Below are positions 27,251 through 36,772 of a stretch of DNA of 55,320 nucleotides, piece by piece. Source of the DNA: Lachnospiraceae bacterium (lineage in GTDB: Bacteria > Bacillota > Clostridia > Lachnospirales > Lachnospiraceae); contig JAFZQY010000039.1 in NCBI GenBank assembly GCA_017620155.1, forward strand, positions 1-55,320. The letters run 5' to 3'. The position numbers and the translations under genes were made by a program. Under the pieces are notes generated by a model, which saw only the letters and a list, made by a program, of their open reading frames with translations, did not search any database and was not told the DNA's origin. Numbering within the stretch: position 1 is the first letter of the stretch; each line of letters opens with the position of its first letter.

Positions 27251-29134
27251 ATGTATTACAATATCTCGTTTGATATAGCCGCAATACTTGTTCTGGCAGT
27301 GATTGCGATCGGAATGAGCACCGTTCTGTATACTGATACGAGCGGTCATAAGCTTGTGCGCAGATATGTGTACTCTGTGATCATCTGCGCCATCGTCGAT
27401 ATCATCACCGCATACACGATCTGTTACGGATCCATGGTTCCGGATCCCCTTAATATCATTCTGAACACCATTTATCAATATGCATCCGTTTTCTGCGTTG
27501 CTGTGGCGATGCGGACTATCCTGAATTATTATCCGAGCGCGTCGCGGACATCGATAATCATCAACAGAACGCTTCTTTATGCGCAGGCTGCTTTTGTTAC
27601 GCTCAACCTGTTCACAGGGTGGCTCTTTACATTCGAGGACGGCGTATATATTCACGGAAAAATCTATTACATCGCTTATGTTCTTTCGCTCCTCGTAGTC
27701 TTCCACATGCTTGTTGTCGTTGTAAAAAACAGGGCCGACAGGCCTGCCACGATAACCAGGATCATCATTCTTTTCCTTTTCCTGCCGACGATCTTCACCG
27801 TGATCCAGATGATCTTCAGTTCGATCCTTCTCATCGCATTCGGGGAGGCATTCTCTGCTCTCATCATGCTCTTTGCATTGGAGACTCCCGATTACCGCGC
27901 ACTCATGAAGACGATGAATGAACTCGAGATAGCCAGGGAAGAGGCCAACATCGCAAGCCGCGCCAAGAGTGACTTCTTAGCGAACATGTCCCATGAGATC
28001 AGGACTCCGATTAACGGAATACTCGGAATGAACACGATGATATTAAGGGACTGCGACGATCCTCAGGTGGTCGAATATGCCGAGAATATCCGTATCGCCG
28101 GCAACGGGCTTCTGTCCATAATCAATGATATCCTGGACCTTAGTAAGATCGAGTCAGGCCGGATGGAGATCCTGCCCGCAAATTATGAACTGTTTTCGAT
28201 AATGAACGATTGCTATCAGATGAACAGGATGCGTGCGAGCGAAAAGGGACTGGATTTCATCATGGAAAACGATCCGAACATGCCGGCGCAGTACTACGGC
28301 GATGAGGTCACGATCCGTCAGATCATGAACAACCTCATATCAAACGGCATTAAATATACCAAAGAGGGTTCGGTCACCGTGTCGGTCTCTTTTTCGGAAG
28401 ATGATAAGGTCTACGATCCGGACAGAGGTGAACAGGGAGCGCTTTTGATCGCAGTGTCGGATACCGGCATTGGCATCAAAGAAGAGGATTTAGATAATCT
28501 TTTCAAGAGCTTCACCAGACTTGAAGAAAGCCGCAACCGTCATATCGAGGGAACAGGGCTTGGTCTTAACATCACACAGAACCTGGTCAGCATGATGAAC
28601 GGTACGATCGAAGTGACCAGCGAATACGGCAAGGGATCGGTATTTACCGTTAAGATCCCTCAGAAGGTCGTAAGCCACAAACGCATGGGCGACTTTGATA
28701 CAAGGCAGAAGGAGCGCGTGAATTCCGATATTATCGGAACGAGCACATTCAAAGCTCCCGGCAAAAAGGTTCTCGTTGTCGATGACGTGAAGATGAACAT
28801 TTTGGTATTCACCGGTCTTCTTCGCGGTACGGAGATGACCATCGACAGCGCACTCTCCGGACCGGCGGCTATCGAGATGACTAAGAATACCAAATACGAC
28901 ATAATCTTCATGGATCATCTGATGCCCGGAATGGACGGCATCGAGGCATTCCATATGATACGTGATGACGAGGGCAATATAAACCGTGACACGCCGGTCG
29001 TGGTACTTACCGCCAATGCGATCGTCGGCATGCGTTCGTCGTATCTGGAAGAAGGATTTGATGAGTACTTAAGTAAGCCGGTTGAGCAGAAAGATCTGCT
29101 CAAGGTGGCCGAAGAGATATTGGGTGACAGATAA
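27251..29134 (+). CDS. Hybrid sensor histidine kinase (membrane domain, HisKA, HATPase, REC)
   Basis: 627 residues. About six hydrophobic helices in residues 1-215 form an integral-membrane sensor; there is no large extracellular domain. HisKA has [16 protein letters not shown] with phospho-acceptor His248. The ATP-binding domain has RQIMNNLISNGIKYT (N box), VSDTGIGIKEED (G1) and GTGLGLNI (G2). A C-terminal receiver starts VLVVDDVKMN, with the phospho-acceptor Asp555 in FMDHLMPGMDG and the conserved Lys in LSKPVEQ. There is no output domain, so the phosphate must be passed on or the receiver controls the kinase. Divergent from the GGDEF gene across a 130-base AT-rich region that contains an ATTGTA...TACAAT pair. 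The next gene starts one base inside its stop (TAATG). Confidence 0.92.
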   Translation: MYYNISFDIAAILVLAVIAIGMSTVLYTDTSGHKLVRRYVYSVIICAIVDIITAYTICYGSMVPDPLNIILNTIYQYASVFCVAVAMRTILNYYPSASRTSIIINRTLLYAQAAFVTLNLFTGWLFTFEDGVYIHGKIYYIAYVLSLLVVFHMLVVVVKNRADRPATITRIIILFLFLPTIFTVIQMIFSSILLIAFGEAFSALIMLFALETPDYRALMKTMNELEIAREEANIASRAKSDFLANMSHEIRTPINGILGMNTMILRDCDDPQVVEYAENIRIAGNGLLSIINDILDLSKIESGRMEILPANYELFSIMNDCYQMNRMRASEKGLDFIMENDPNMPAQYYGDEVTIRQIMNNLISNGIKYTKEGSVTVSVSFSEDDKVYDPDRGEQGALLIAVSDTGIGIKEEDLDNLFKSFTRLEESRNRHIEGTGLGLNITQNLVSMMNGTIEVTSEYGKGSVFTVKIPQKVVSHKRMGDFDTRQKERVNSDIIGTSTFKAPGKKVLVVDDVKMNILVFTGLLRGTEMTIDSALSGPAAIEMTKNTKYDIIFMDHLMPGMDGIEAFHMIRDDEGNINRDTPVVVLTANAIVGMRSSYLEEGFDEYLSKPVEQKDLLKVAEEILGDR

Positions 29135-29778
29135 TGGCAAGAATATCCGTAAACATAGATGAAGTTAAGGTCATGCTCAGGCGGGAAGGCATGTATATCA
29201 TCAAGAACAGAGATGAGATGGAAGAGGCGCTTGATGTCATGACGGAGTTTTACAGAGATGATGATCTGTTCATCTGGTTCTGCGGCGGTGAGTATGATGA
29301 GACGACTACCCGGAATATCATGCGGGCCGGTCTTTATTCGATGCCCAATTTCATTATCTACGCCGATTCTCCGGAAGTTAACGCTGTTGCCGCATGGATC
29401 CCTCCCGGAAATAAGAATCTACCCGTCATTCCGTATCTCAAGAACGGAGGCATCGAGCTCTATAAGCAGAACGGCTTAGGGATAGCCTACAAACTCCTAA
29501 CTTACCAGGGGTATGCATCCAGGATGCATAAGAGCATCACGGGAAAAGGAGACTGGTATCTGTTTTCCTATGCTGTTAAGCCGGGGCTTGATTACAACGA
29601 GTTCAGTCAGAAACTCCTGCGACCGATGACCAAATACGGCTGGGAAACCGGAGAATCCTGCTATAGCGAGGTTACTTCGGAACTCGGCGTAAACTTTATG
29701 AGAGCTGCGGGATTCCAGGTCCGTGATCAGGGCAGGATCCCGAGGAGCAACGTGAATTATTTCGGGGTCATGGTTTAG
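29134..29778 (+). CDS. GNAT-like acetyltransferase-fold protein, substrate unknown
   Basis: 214 residues, no signal or membrane helix. Sequence order is compatible with a GNAT fold: N-terminal helices (DEMEEALDVMTEFYRDDDLFIWFCGG), a strand pair with VNAVAAWIPPGN, then WYLFSYAVKPGLD, the position where GNATs have the strand before the acetyl-CoA loop, and a closing segment (VNFMRAAGFQVRDQG) like the usual C-terminal beta strands. The canonical R/QxxGxG/A loop is not obvious, so the call is tentative. It is translationally coupled to the kinase before it (TAATG) and 3 bases from the kinase after it. Placement inside a kinase operon suggests a signalling-linked role. Confidence 0.5.
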   Translation: MARISVNIDEVKVMLRREGMYIIKNRDEMEEALDVMTEFYRDDDLFIWFCGGEYDETTTRNIMRAGLYSMPNFIIYADSPEVNAVAAWIPPGNKNLPVIPYLKNGGIELYKQNGLGIAYKLLTYQGYASRMHKSITGKGDWYLFSYAVKPGLDYNEFSQKLLRPMTKYGWETGESCYSEVTSELGVNFMRAAGFQVRDQGRIPRSNVNYFGVMV

Positions 29779-29781
29779 TAA

Positions 29782-32028
29782 ATGATGAATGCATTTAATA
29801 TTCTTTTGACAATTCAGATAATCTGCGTATGTCTTTCTTTCGTTTCGATAGGAAGAGTCCTATCGGTGCGAAATTCCGTAAGCTCGAGATACCTCGTGCT
29901 CACGGTCATCTTCACGATGCTCTATTCCATGGGCTATCTGGAGGAGATGCTCGCACGTACGCCGGACGCCGCACTGGTAAGTTATGTGATCCAGTATTTC
30001 GGCCTCGCATTTTTGCCGGTTGGGTATTTCTGCTTTACCTGCGATTATCTTAACGTAAAGCTCAATACCGTCCTTAAGTGGCTGTTCTTCGGAATAGGAG
30101 CCTTTATCTTTTCGCTTGTTGCGCTCGCCCCGTATGCAAACCTCTATTACGGCGGTTATGAGTTTGTTGATACCGGTCTTTATCCCCATCTTGTTACGCA
30201 GAAAACTCCTGTTTACTGGGCATATCTGATCGTGGAGACGGCGTTCCTTCTGGCCAGTGCGATCCTTTTTGCGGTTAAACTGCGCTTAAGCCGGAACAAC
30301 AGGATGCGTGCTCTCTTGCTGGCACTGTTCTTTGAATCACTTCTTCCCATCCTGGGAACGATGTTAAATATCCTGGATCTGCTTCACGGATTCGAACCAT
30401 CGAGTGCGGTCGTGAGCATTATGGCGGTTCTGATCACGTTTACTCTGACCAGCGGAAAAATGGCGGACGTCCGCGAGGTTGCATATGCGAACCTGTACCG
30501 TAACGTCGGCATGGGTATAATCATCGCTGATGCTTCAAAGAATTATCTCGACAGTAACTTTACCGCACAGACTTATCTTCCCGTTCTTAAGGAAATGGTT
30601 CCCGGAACAGCGCTGCATCTTCCGGAGCTTCCTCTTTTCCAGGGTCTTGGAGAGCACTATTTCGAGCTCGAGGGAAGAATGTATGTAAGTACCTGCGTCA
30701 GGCTGTTTGAAGCAGGCAACAACATCGGTTACATCATCTCGATAAACGATGTATCGGAGATCCGTCAGCGTGTTGAGGAAATGCGAAAACTCAAGGAAGA
30801 GGCAGATGCTGCCAACGATGCTAAGAGCCGGTTCTTAGCGAACATGAGTCACGAGATCCGCACGCCTCTGAATGCGATCATCGGCATGAGCGAACTTTCC
30901 GAAAAAGAAGAATCCACAGAAGTCGTTCATGATTACGTTGCGCAGATCAAGGCAGCAGGCAAGGTGCTGGTTGATATAGTATCGAACGTGCTTGACATCT
31001 CCAAGGCTGAGTCGGGCAAACTCGAACTTACCATGGTGGAATATGATGTGGTCGAGTTCTTTAATTCCGTGATCAACATCACCAACATGCGTATCGGTGA
31101 TAAGCCCGTTGAGTTCCTGATCGATGTGGATCCCACTATTCCCCGCAGGCTTTACGGTGATGATGTGAGGTTAAGACAGGTGTTCATGAACTTCCTGGGA
31201 AATGCCGAGAAATACACGGATACCGGGCGCATCAAGCTTACTGTGGACGGGCATGTAGAGGGCAAACGCGTCAAACTGACCGTATCGGTCAAAGATACCG
31301 GGCGCGGCATAAAAGAAGACGACATAGACCAGCTGTTTAAGCCGTTCTCACAGGTTGATACCCTTAAGAACAGGGGAATCACGGGAACCGGGCTCGGTCT
31401 TAACATAGCAGCCAAACTTATCGATCTGATGGACGGGTCGTACTCCGTGAAGAGTACCTATGGTGAAGGGAGTACATTCTCTTTTGAGGTTTACGAAGAA
31501 ATCGTTGATCCTGAACCTTTTGCAGGAGATAAGGAGCGTAAGATATATACGGCTGCCAAGTATCAGACATTTCACCTCTATGGAAAACGAGAGTCTGCTG
31601 AGACCAGGAAACTCATCGCCAAGCAGCAGAAGGTCGGAGAAAAGAAGTATCCCAATGCGCGGGTGCTTGTCGTTGATGACAACAAGGTCAATGTCAAGGT
31701 GCTCAGCGCATACCTGAAGAAGTTTGATATAGCCGCCGATGTCGCGATGGGCGGAGAAGAAGCGATCGAAGCGGTTAAGAACAAAGAGTACGATCTGATC
31801 CTCATGGACCATATGATGCCCGGCATGGACGGCGTCGAAGCGACCGGGATCATAAGAAAACTTGAAGTGCCGTGGGCAAGGAGCGTGAGGATATCGGCAT
31901 GTACGGCCAACGTCATCAAGGGCGTTGAAGAAGAGTTTAAAGAAGCGGGAATGGATGGATTCCTGCCCAAACCGGTTCAGTTTGATGACCTGTCAGAGCA
32001 TCTGTACAGGATGCTCGACGGGAAATGA
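29782..32028 (+). CDS. Hybrid sensor histidine kinase with 7TM-type sensor region
   Basis: 748 residues. Seven hydrophobic helices in residues ~5-225 resemble the N-terminal 7TM sensor of histidine kinases. A PAS-like linker (~235-330, [16 protein letters not shown]...[15 protein letters not shown]) follows, then HisKA with [18 protein letters not shown] (His357), an HATPase domain ([37 protein letters not shown]) and a receiver ([12 protein letters not shown], Asp676 in [17 protein letters not shown]). It is the third gene of a tightly packed operon after the kinase at 27251 and the GNAT-like gene. It shares domain plan with that kinase and with the one at 52867, but the sensors differ, so they are likely to read different signals. 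Confidence 0.92.
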   Translation: MMNAFNILLTIQIICVCLSFVSIGRVLSVRNSVSSRYLVLTVIFTMLYSMGYLEEMLARTPDAALVSYVIQYFGLAFLPVGYFCFTCDYLNVKLNTVLKWLFFGIGAFIFSLVALAPYANLYYGGYEFVDTGLYPHLVTQKTPVYWAYLIVETAFLLASAILFAVKLRLSRNNRMRALLLALFFESLLPILGTMLNILDLLHGFEPSSAVVSIMAVLITFTLTSGKMADVREVAYANLYRNVGMGIIIADASKNYLDSNFTAQTYLPVLKEMVPGTALHLPELPLFQGLGEHYFELEGRMYVSTCVRLFEAGNNIGYIISINDVSEIRQRVEEMRKLKEEADAANDAKSRFLANMSHEIRTPLNAIIGMSELSEKEESTEVVHDYVAQIKAAGKVLVDIVSNVLDISKAESGKLELTMVEYDVVEFFNSVINITNMRIGDKPVEFLIDVDPTIPRRLYGDDVRLRQVFMNFLGNAEKYTDTGRIKLTVDGHVEGKRVKLTVSVKDTGRGIKEDDIDQLFKPFSQVDTLKNRGITGTGLGLNIAAKLIDLMDGSYSVKSTYGEGSTFSFEVYEEIVDPEPFAGDKERKIYTAAKYQTFHLYGKRESAETRKLIAKQQKVGEKKYPNARVLVVDDNKVNVKVLSAYLKKFDIAADVAMGGEEAIEAVKNKEYDLILMDHMMPGMDGVEATGIIRKLEVPWARSVRISACTANVIKGVEEEFKEAGMDGFLPKPVQFDDLSEHLYRMLDGK

Positions 32029-32071
32029 TATGAGCGAAAATGTGAGATCATGATTTGGAAAGGAGTACTTT

Positions 32072-33250
32072 ATGTTTGATTTTCAGTATTATACCCCGAC
32101 CAAAGTGGTTTTCGGTAAAAACACGGAGAGCCGTGTGGCGGAGCTTATCAAAGAGTTCGGCGGAACGAAGGTCCTTATACATTACGGCGGCGGAAGCGTG
32201 GTCCGTTCGGGACTGCTTCAGCGTGTGACGGACTGCCTCGATGCTGCGGGCATAAGTTTCGTTACGCTTGGCGGCGCCGTTCCCAATCCTCATCTGGGAC
32301 TTGTATATGAAGGAATAGAACTCTGTAAGAAAGAGGGAGTGGATTTCCTTCTGGGCGTAGGCGGCGGCAGCGCGATAGATTCTGCCAAGGCGATCGGATA
32401 CGGCGTAGCCAACGAAGGAGATGTCTGGGACTTCTATGATTATAAGCGCAAAGCGACCGGATGCCTCCCTTTAGGCGTGATACTTACGATCGCAGCGACA
32501 GGAAGCGAGATGAGCGATTCCTCTGTCATCACCAAAGAAGAGGGACTGGTTAAGCGCGGATACAGCAGCGATTACTGCCGTCCGAAATTCGCGATCATGA
32601 ATCCCGAGCTCACCATGACTCTCCCCGATTATCAGACTGCATGCGGATGCACCGATATCATGATGCATACGATGGAGAGGTATTTTACCAACGGCGGAAA
32701 CATGGATATTACGGATGCTCTGGCTGAAGGACTCTTAAGGACAGTGAAGGATAACGCGCTGATCCTCTGCAAGGATCCGAAGAACTATGAAGCCCGCGCC
32801 GAAGTCATGTGGGCGGGAAGCTTAGCGCATAACGGACTGACCGGGTGCGGAAACGACGGCGGCGACTGGATGACTCATAAGCTCGAGCATGAGTTAGGAG
32901 GCCTGTATGATGTGGCACACGGCGCCGGCCTTGCGGCAATTTGGGGCAGCTGGGCCAGATATGTCTATAAGGACTGCCTGCCTCGCTTTAAGAAGTTCGC
33001 GATCAATGTCATGGGAGTTGAGGATAAGGGCACAGATGAAGAGATAGCGCTTCGCGGAATAGAAGCGATGGAAGATTTCTACAGGAGCATCAACATGCCT
33101 ACTAATCTTCGTGAACTGGGCATCGAGGCGACAGATGAGGACCTTGTTCTCATGGCGAAAAAGTGCGCGATCGGAGTAGGCGGCGAGATGGGATCCGCCA
33201 AAGTGCTTAACGAAGAGGCAATGCTTGCGATCTACAGAGCCAGCATGTAA
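32072..33250 (+). CDS. Iron-containing alcohol dehydrogenase (BdhA/YqhD-like)
   Basis: Group III alcohol dehydrogenase reducing aldehydes such as butanal to alcohols with NAD(P)H during fermentation; cytosolic. 392 residues, the usual length. The N-terminal Rossmann domain has GVGGGSAIDSAK. The catalytic domain carries the metal ligands Asp195 and His199 in GCTDIMMHTMERYF, His269 in THKLEHELGG and His283 in VAHGAGLA. FDFQYYTPTKVVFGK at the N-terminus is typical of the butanol-dehydrogenase branch. GGAAAGGAG precedes ATG 32072. It lies 43 bases after the kinase gene and may be cotranscribed with it, but no functional link is evident. Confidence 0.92.
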   Translation: MFDFQYYTPTKVVFGKNTESRVAELIKEFGGTKVLIHYGGGSVVRSGLLQRVTDCLDAAGISFVTLGGAVPNPHLGLVYEGIELCKKEGVDFLLGVGGGSAIDSAKAIGYGVANEGDVWDFYDYKRKATGCLPLGVILTIAATGSEMSDSSVITKEEGLVKRGYSSDYCRPKFAIMNPELTMTLPDYQTACGCTDIMMHTMERYFTNGGNMDITDALAEGLLRTVKDNALILCKDPKNYEARAEVMWAGSLAHNGLTGCGNDGGDWMTHKLEHELGGLYDVAHGAGLAAIWGSWARYVYKDCLPRFKKFAINVMGVEDKGTDEEIALRGIEAMEDFYRSINMPTNLRELGIEATDEDLVLMAKKCAIGVGGEMGSAKVLNEEAMLAIYRASM

Positions 33251-33270
33251 AAAGGGCCGGCCCCGGCCGG

Positions 33271-33323
33271 GGACAGGATGATAGAATGTGCCGGCTTAGC
33301 CGGACGGACAGGATGATAGAATG
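33271..33323 (+). repeat. 18-bp direct repeat covering the ribosome site and start of the sigma/WYL gene
   Basis: GGACAGGATGATAGAATG occurs at 33271-33288 and again at 33306-33323, where its last ATG is the start codon of the next gene. The first copy therefore offers a duplicate initiation site that opens a 29-codon frame overlapping the true start out of frame. GC-rich palindromic sequence (GGCCGGCCCCGGCCGG, and CCGGCTTAGCCGG between the copies) surrounds it. Confidence 0.6.
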
Positions 33324-35012
33324 GAAAACGAGTATATATACCCGGATAAAGATGAACTTGACGGACTGGTTTTAAAGGCAAAAGCGGGTGATGATGAAGC
33401 CTGGAGTATGCTTCTTGAAGCATGCAAGGGCTTTATCCACTATCTGGCCTGGGGCAGGATAAAAGGGATGAACCTTAAGAGGCCCGAAGAGATTGAACGG
33501 GAACTGTTTCAGGCTGGGTGGGTCGGCTTTGCAAGTGCACTTAAGAGATATGTACCCGGTGGAAAAGCCGGGTTCCTGACTTATGCAAGAAAAGATATCG
33601 AAGGGGCTATATCTGACCAGCTTAAATTCGAGTTCGATAACGGTATAGCGGACAAACCTAAAGGATTGACTGTAGTAGTCGAACATGCGAGTGGTAATAC
33701 CGAAATGGAGCAGAGAACTTTTGAAGCGAAGATGACAGGCCCTGCCATGGCTGAGAAGGCGACGATCGGCATGACGATCCCCGAACCGACTAATCACGAA
33801 TCATTCGGGCAGGCGCGAAGCGTTCTTCAGATCCTCAAGGTACTCAAAATGCTAACGGATGAGGACCACAGTTTAAGTAAGGCTGAACTACTTAAGCAGC
33901 TTCACTACTTCCGTCTGGGTACCTATGGAACCGACTGCACTCTCAAAGAAGAAAAAGGGGAGAAGATACTCAAGACCGATGACGGTACATATACCAAAGA
34001 ACTCGACGAGATGCTCGCGGAACTTGACCCGCTTCTGCACACAGGCGATAACGATGATGATTATCTGATCAGATATTCCGGTTATGAAGAAGACCGCCTG
34101 TACAAAAAGATCAATAAGACCAAAGGGCAAAAATCCGGCCCCATAACCGATTTTTCGTATAATCATCTCTTTGATAAGGAAACTCTTGACCGTATCATAG
34201 CGCTCATCAGTCTCTCTGACATGTTCTCCGAAGAGGAGAAGATAAGACTGATAAAAAAACTGGTCGGAACTGCCAGCGTACATTATGACACGCCATTCAT
34301 GGACGGTAATGATCTTAAGTTCAATCCTAAAGCCATACACGGCAGGTTTTCTGGGAGAAACGGGGCAGACAGGGAACTGGTCGTTAACAATCTTAGGACG
34401 ATACAGTTTGCAATCAACAATCTGGTTCAGATCAGATTCAGGTTCAACCACTATACTGCCGATCACAAACTTATTCCCAAACAGGACTTTGCACATGCGC
34501 TGAGCCCGTATCACCTGGTCGTTTTTCACGACAACTATTATGTGATCGGATTAAATCAGGAATGGGGCGATAACAGGGTGCTTCACTACCGCGTGGATCT
34601 GATGTCGGATATTGAGATCGCACGCGACGAAGCAGGCGAAATGATCCCGATCAAAGTGTGTGATTTTACCGGTCTTCCGATAAGCAACGTGGACTGGGAT
34701 CCCGGGAAGTATATGGCTGAACATCTGAACATGGCCTTCGACGAACCGCGTGATATAAAGATCAAAATCCCGGATACGGAATATACTCTTATCCACACCT
34801 GGTTTGGCAGTCATTTCCGTAAGGTCGACAGCATCACGGAAACAGATGAAGCCGGCAATGAGACCGGATACGACATCATAGTTGTTAGGACTTCGCCGTT
34901 CATGATCGTCAGCTGGGCAATGCAGTACGGCACCACCGTCGAGATCCTGGACGAGGAGATTCGGGAGAAGATCCGCGAGAGGCTGGAGGAATTGAGAGTA
35001 CTGTATGAATAA
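33321..35012 (+). CDS. Sigma-70 region-2-like / winged-helix / WYL fusion regulator
   Basis: 563 residues with an unusual layout. Residues ~13-115 align by eye to sigma-70 region 2: AGDDEAWSMLLEACKGFI, then ELFQAGWVGFASALKRY at the position of the sigma DLxQEGxIGLxxAxxRF core-binding helix, and FLTYARKDIEGAISDQL where sigma factors have FxTYAxxxIRxxIxxxL (-10 recognition). Residues ~165-200 (SVLQILKVLKML, SLSKAELLKQL) resemble the winged HTH that opens WYL regulators. Residues ~390-470 (ALSPYHLVVFHDNYYVIGLNQEW...LHYRVDLMSDIEI) form a WYL domain, followed by a WCX-like C-terminus. No sigma region 4 is seen. WYL domains bind ligands (often nucleic acid) and regulate many defence or stress loci. 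The next gene overlaps its end by 8 bases. I infer a transcription factor, perhaps an alternative sigma factor or sigma mimic, for the adjacent genes. Confidence 0.75.
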   Translation: MENEYIYPDKDELDGLVLKAKAGDDEAWSMLLEACKGFIHYLAWGRIKGMNLKRPEEIERELFQAGWVGFASALKRYVPGGKAGFLTYARKDIEGAISDQLKFEFDNGIADKPKGLTVVVEHASGNTEMEQRTFEAKMTGPAMAEKATIGMTIPEPTNHESFGQARSVLQILKVLKMLTDEDHSLSKAELLKQLHYFRLGTYGTDCTLKEEKGEKILKTDDGTYTKELDEMLAELDPLLHTGDNDDDYLIRYSGYEEDRLYKKINKTKGQKSGPITDFSYNHLFDKETLDRIIALISLSDMFSEEEKIRLIKKLVGTASVHYDTPFMDGNDLKFNPKAIHGRFSGRNGADRELVVNNLRTIQFAINNLVQIRFRFNHYTADHKLIPKQDFAHALSPYHLVVFHDNYYVIGLNQEWGDNRVLHYRVDLMSDIEIARDEAGEMIPIKVCDFTGLPISNVDWDPGKYMAEHLNMAFDEPRDIKIKIPDTEYTLIHTWFGSHFRKVDSITETDEAGNETGYDIIVVRTSPFMIVSWAMQYGTTVEILDEEIREKIRERLEELRVLYE

Positions 35013-35898
35013 TATGTATAGTATCGCAGAATGGAATATAGATCGGAAAACAACAGCAGATGACTCATTAATCTTGCGGATAAATGAGATAATGGAAAAT
35101 AATGATATTCTGTTTTTGACAGAAGTATGTGGGAAGGCCAAGACAACCCTGGAAAACAGATGGCTTAAATCACTGAGCACTGAGCTATACATTTATAATA
35201 TTAGGAGAATAGGCAAAACGGAGTATATGATCGCTGTCGTTTCAAAGGACAAGTTTGATACAATCGCTTTTCTTGATGACAATGATGAATTACCAGTAGA
35301 TTCCAGAATAAGTACTATCGGGATAAGTACCGTTCTAAAAGATAATAGAAAAGAATTCGTGATCAAAGGTGTCCGGTTACAGACGATATGTACCGGAAGG
35401 GAATTTAAAAATCAGACAGGAATGTTTGTTTCAGATGTCATTGATTCAAAGCCGGATATTATTATCGGTGATTTTAACTGGTCAACAACAATCGGAAAAT
35501 ACATAAACAAGATTTTGGGATCTGGTGAAAGGAAGAAAGAGAATATAGAGCATAGTAAGAAAATATTAAGGAAGATCCTTGGCGATAAAGAACTTGTTAT
35601 TCCAAAAGAATATTCCGGCGAGGACAAACTGTGTACATTAATAAACCATGTGATTGATGACGATACGGTTGAATATGGAATCTGGCCGCATACTGATAGT
35701 GGCATCTTTAGTGCTAAAACGAGAAACCATAATACATACATACTCAGTAATCCGGACAGAGTGATGTGGAATACCAAGGCTGTAAGCGGGATCAAAAAAA
35801 CATATTCGCCCTTATTATTTGATGGAAACACAGATTTTTTCAATGACTGGCCATCCGATCACAGCATTTTGAAATTTATGTTTTCCATAAGCGGTTAA
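35005..35898 (+). CDS. Endonuclease/exonuclease/phosphatase (DNase I-fold) family protein
   Basis: 297 residues showing the EEP landmarks in order: IAEWNI at the N-terminus (the metal-binding Asn), DILFLTEV (metal-binding Glu), IIIGDFNW (catalytic Asp-Asn pair, ~150-157), NPDRVMWNT (~249-257) and a final WPSDHSILKFMF with the Ser-Asp-His catalytic triad end. All key residues are present, so an active Mg-dependent phosphodiesterase is likely; the substrate (DNA, RNA, a nucleotide or a lipid headgroup) is unknown. It overlaps the sigma/WYL gene by 8 bases. The sequence is visibly more AT-rich and uses more A/T-ending codons than either neighbour, suggesting separate acquisition. No signal peptide, so intracellular. 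Confidence 0.75.
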   Translation: MNNMYSIAEWNIDRKTTADDSLILRINEIMENNDILFLTEVCGKAKTTLENRWLKSLSTELYIYNIRRIGKTEYMIAVVSKDKFDTIAFLDDNDELPVDSRISTIGISTVLKDNRKEFVIKGVRLQTICTGREFKNQTGMFVSDVIDSKPDIIIGDFNWSTTIGKYINKILGSGERKKENIEHSKKILRKILGDKELVIPKEYSGEDKLCTLINHVIDDDTVEYGIWPHTDSGIFSAKTRNHNTYILSNPDRVMWNTKAVSGIKKTYSPLLFDGNTDFFNDWPSDHSILKFMFSISG

Positions 35899-35907
35899 AA
35901 CCCGCCT

Positions 35908-35954
35908 TATCCTCAAATATTTAAAGATACCTTCCTCCATATTATAGGCGTAAC
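35908..35954 (+). promoter_or_regulatory. Shared promoter motif, copy A
   Basis: A 47-base block matching 51676-51722 at 37 positions without gaps. It comprises TATCC.CAAATA, GATACCT and the near-invariant ATATTATnGGnGTAAC. TATTAT (35940-35945) could be a -10 hexamer; the hexamer 17 bases upstream (ATATTT) is far from TTGACA, so an activator or alternative sigma factor seems needed. It lies 30 bases before the start of the gene at 35985 and just downstream of the sigma/WYL-EEP pair. Confidence 0.6.
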
Positions 35955-35984
35955 CGATTCACCTATAAAATGGAGGATTTTTAT

Positions 35985-36749
35985 ATGAAAAACTATATGC
36001 AGCAGTACCTTGGAAATGACTATGGCAAGGATCACTTAAGAAACTTTTGTCTCTATTGGATGAAAGCGTATGACGGAAGCGGTGATGAGTGGAGAAAGGG
36101 GAATGATCTCGACTGTATCTGCTTCGACGGAGACCTGAGGGCCGACACGCTCATGAGCGCATGGACGCCGGTCAAGTGGGTTGCGGACTGCCTGAACAAA
36201 GATACGGGCATGAAGTTTTATAAGAGAGCCAAAGACCGTGAATATCCCGATCATTATCTGAAACTCCTCGCAACGGACAGGGATGCATATCTTCCGCGTA
36301 AACACAGACTTACCGGCCTTCTTGATGAGTTTCTTGAACTTGCAGAGCTCAGGTGTAACTTCATTCTTTTGCCCGTGAGGGAAATGAACTGCGCGAGATA
36401 CAAAAGCGTGATAAACGGAGAGGAAGTGTGGCTCTGCGACGAGGTTCCCGCGACTCTTTCCCACATATTTGATAAGGACAGCCTCGGAAGATTTTTCCTC
36501 GGGGATGACGGAGAAGTCGATGAAGAAGCGGTTGTCTCATGGGTTAAGCGTGAGCACTTGGAAATGGGCTTTGAAGACGGATGCATCGCGCGCGAACGTG
36601 TCCGTCCGCTCATACCGGGAGCGGATCCGTATGAGGCGAGATGGCTAACGGATGAAGACGAGATATATGCGGCGCTTGAGTATATGATCGGTTTTCTCGC
36701 GGAGAGACAGTGGGTGCTAAGCCACGGGATGACGGCTGAAGCGGTCTGA
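35985..36749 (+). CDS. Unknown soluble protein, first gene of the AAA/phosphatase unit
   Basis: 254 residues; not recognised. ATG 35985 is preferred because GGAGGA (35972-35977) stands 7 bases before it; the in-frame ATG at 35970 lies within that ribosome site. There is no signal peptide or membrane helix. Features: Trp/Tyr/Cys-rich N-terminal third (NFCLYWMKAY, WTPVKWVADCLN), a helical centre (TGLLDEFLELAELRCNFILLPVREMN) and an acidic C-terminal half with DDGEVDEEAVVSWVKREHLEMGF. It is preceded by shared motif A and followed after 23 bases by the AAA+ gene, so it is part of that operon and may be an adaptor or substrate of the ATPase. Confidence 0.7.
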   Translation: MKNYMQQYLGNDYGKDHLRNFCLYWMKAYDGSGDEWRKGNDLDCICFDGDLRADTLMSAWTPVKWVADCLNKDTGMKFYKRAKDREYPDHYLKLLATDRDAYLPRKHRLTGLLDEFLELAELRCNFILLPVREMNCARYKSVINGEEVWLCDEVPATLSHIFDKDSLGRFFLGDDGEVDEEAVVSWVKREHLEMGFEDGCIARERVRPLIPGADPYEARWLTDEDEIYAALEYMIGFLAERQWVLSHGMTAEAV

Positions 36750-36772
36750 AGAGCGGATTGGAGGAGAAAGAT

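Noticed and set aside
33286-33375. Leader peptide of 29 codons before the sigma/WYL gene
   Set aside because: It arises from the duplicated start region and has no recognisable attenuation features; kept only as part of the repeat finding.
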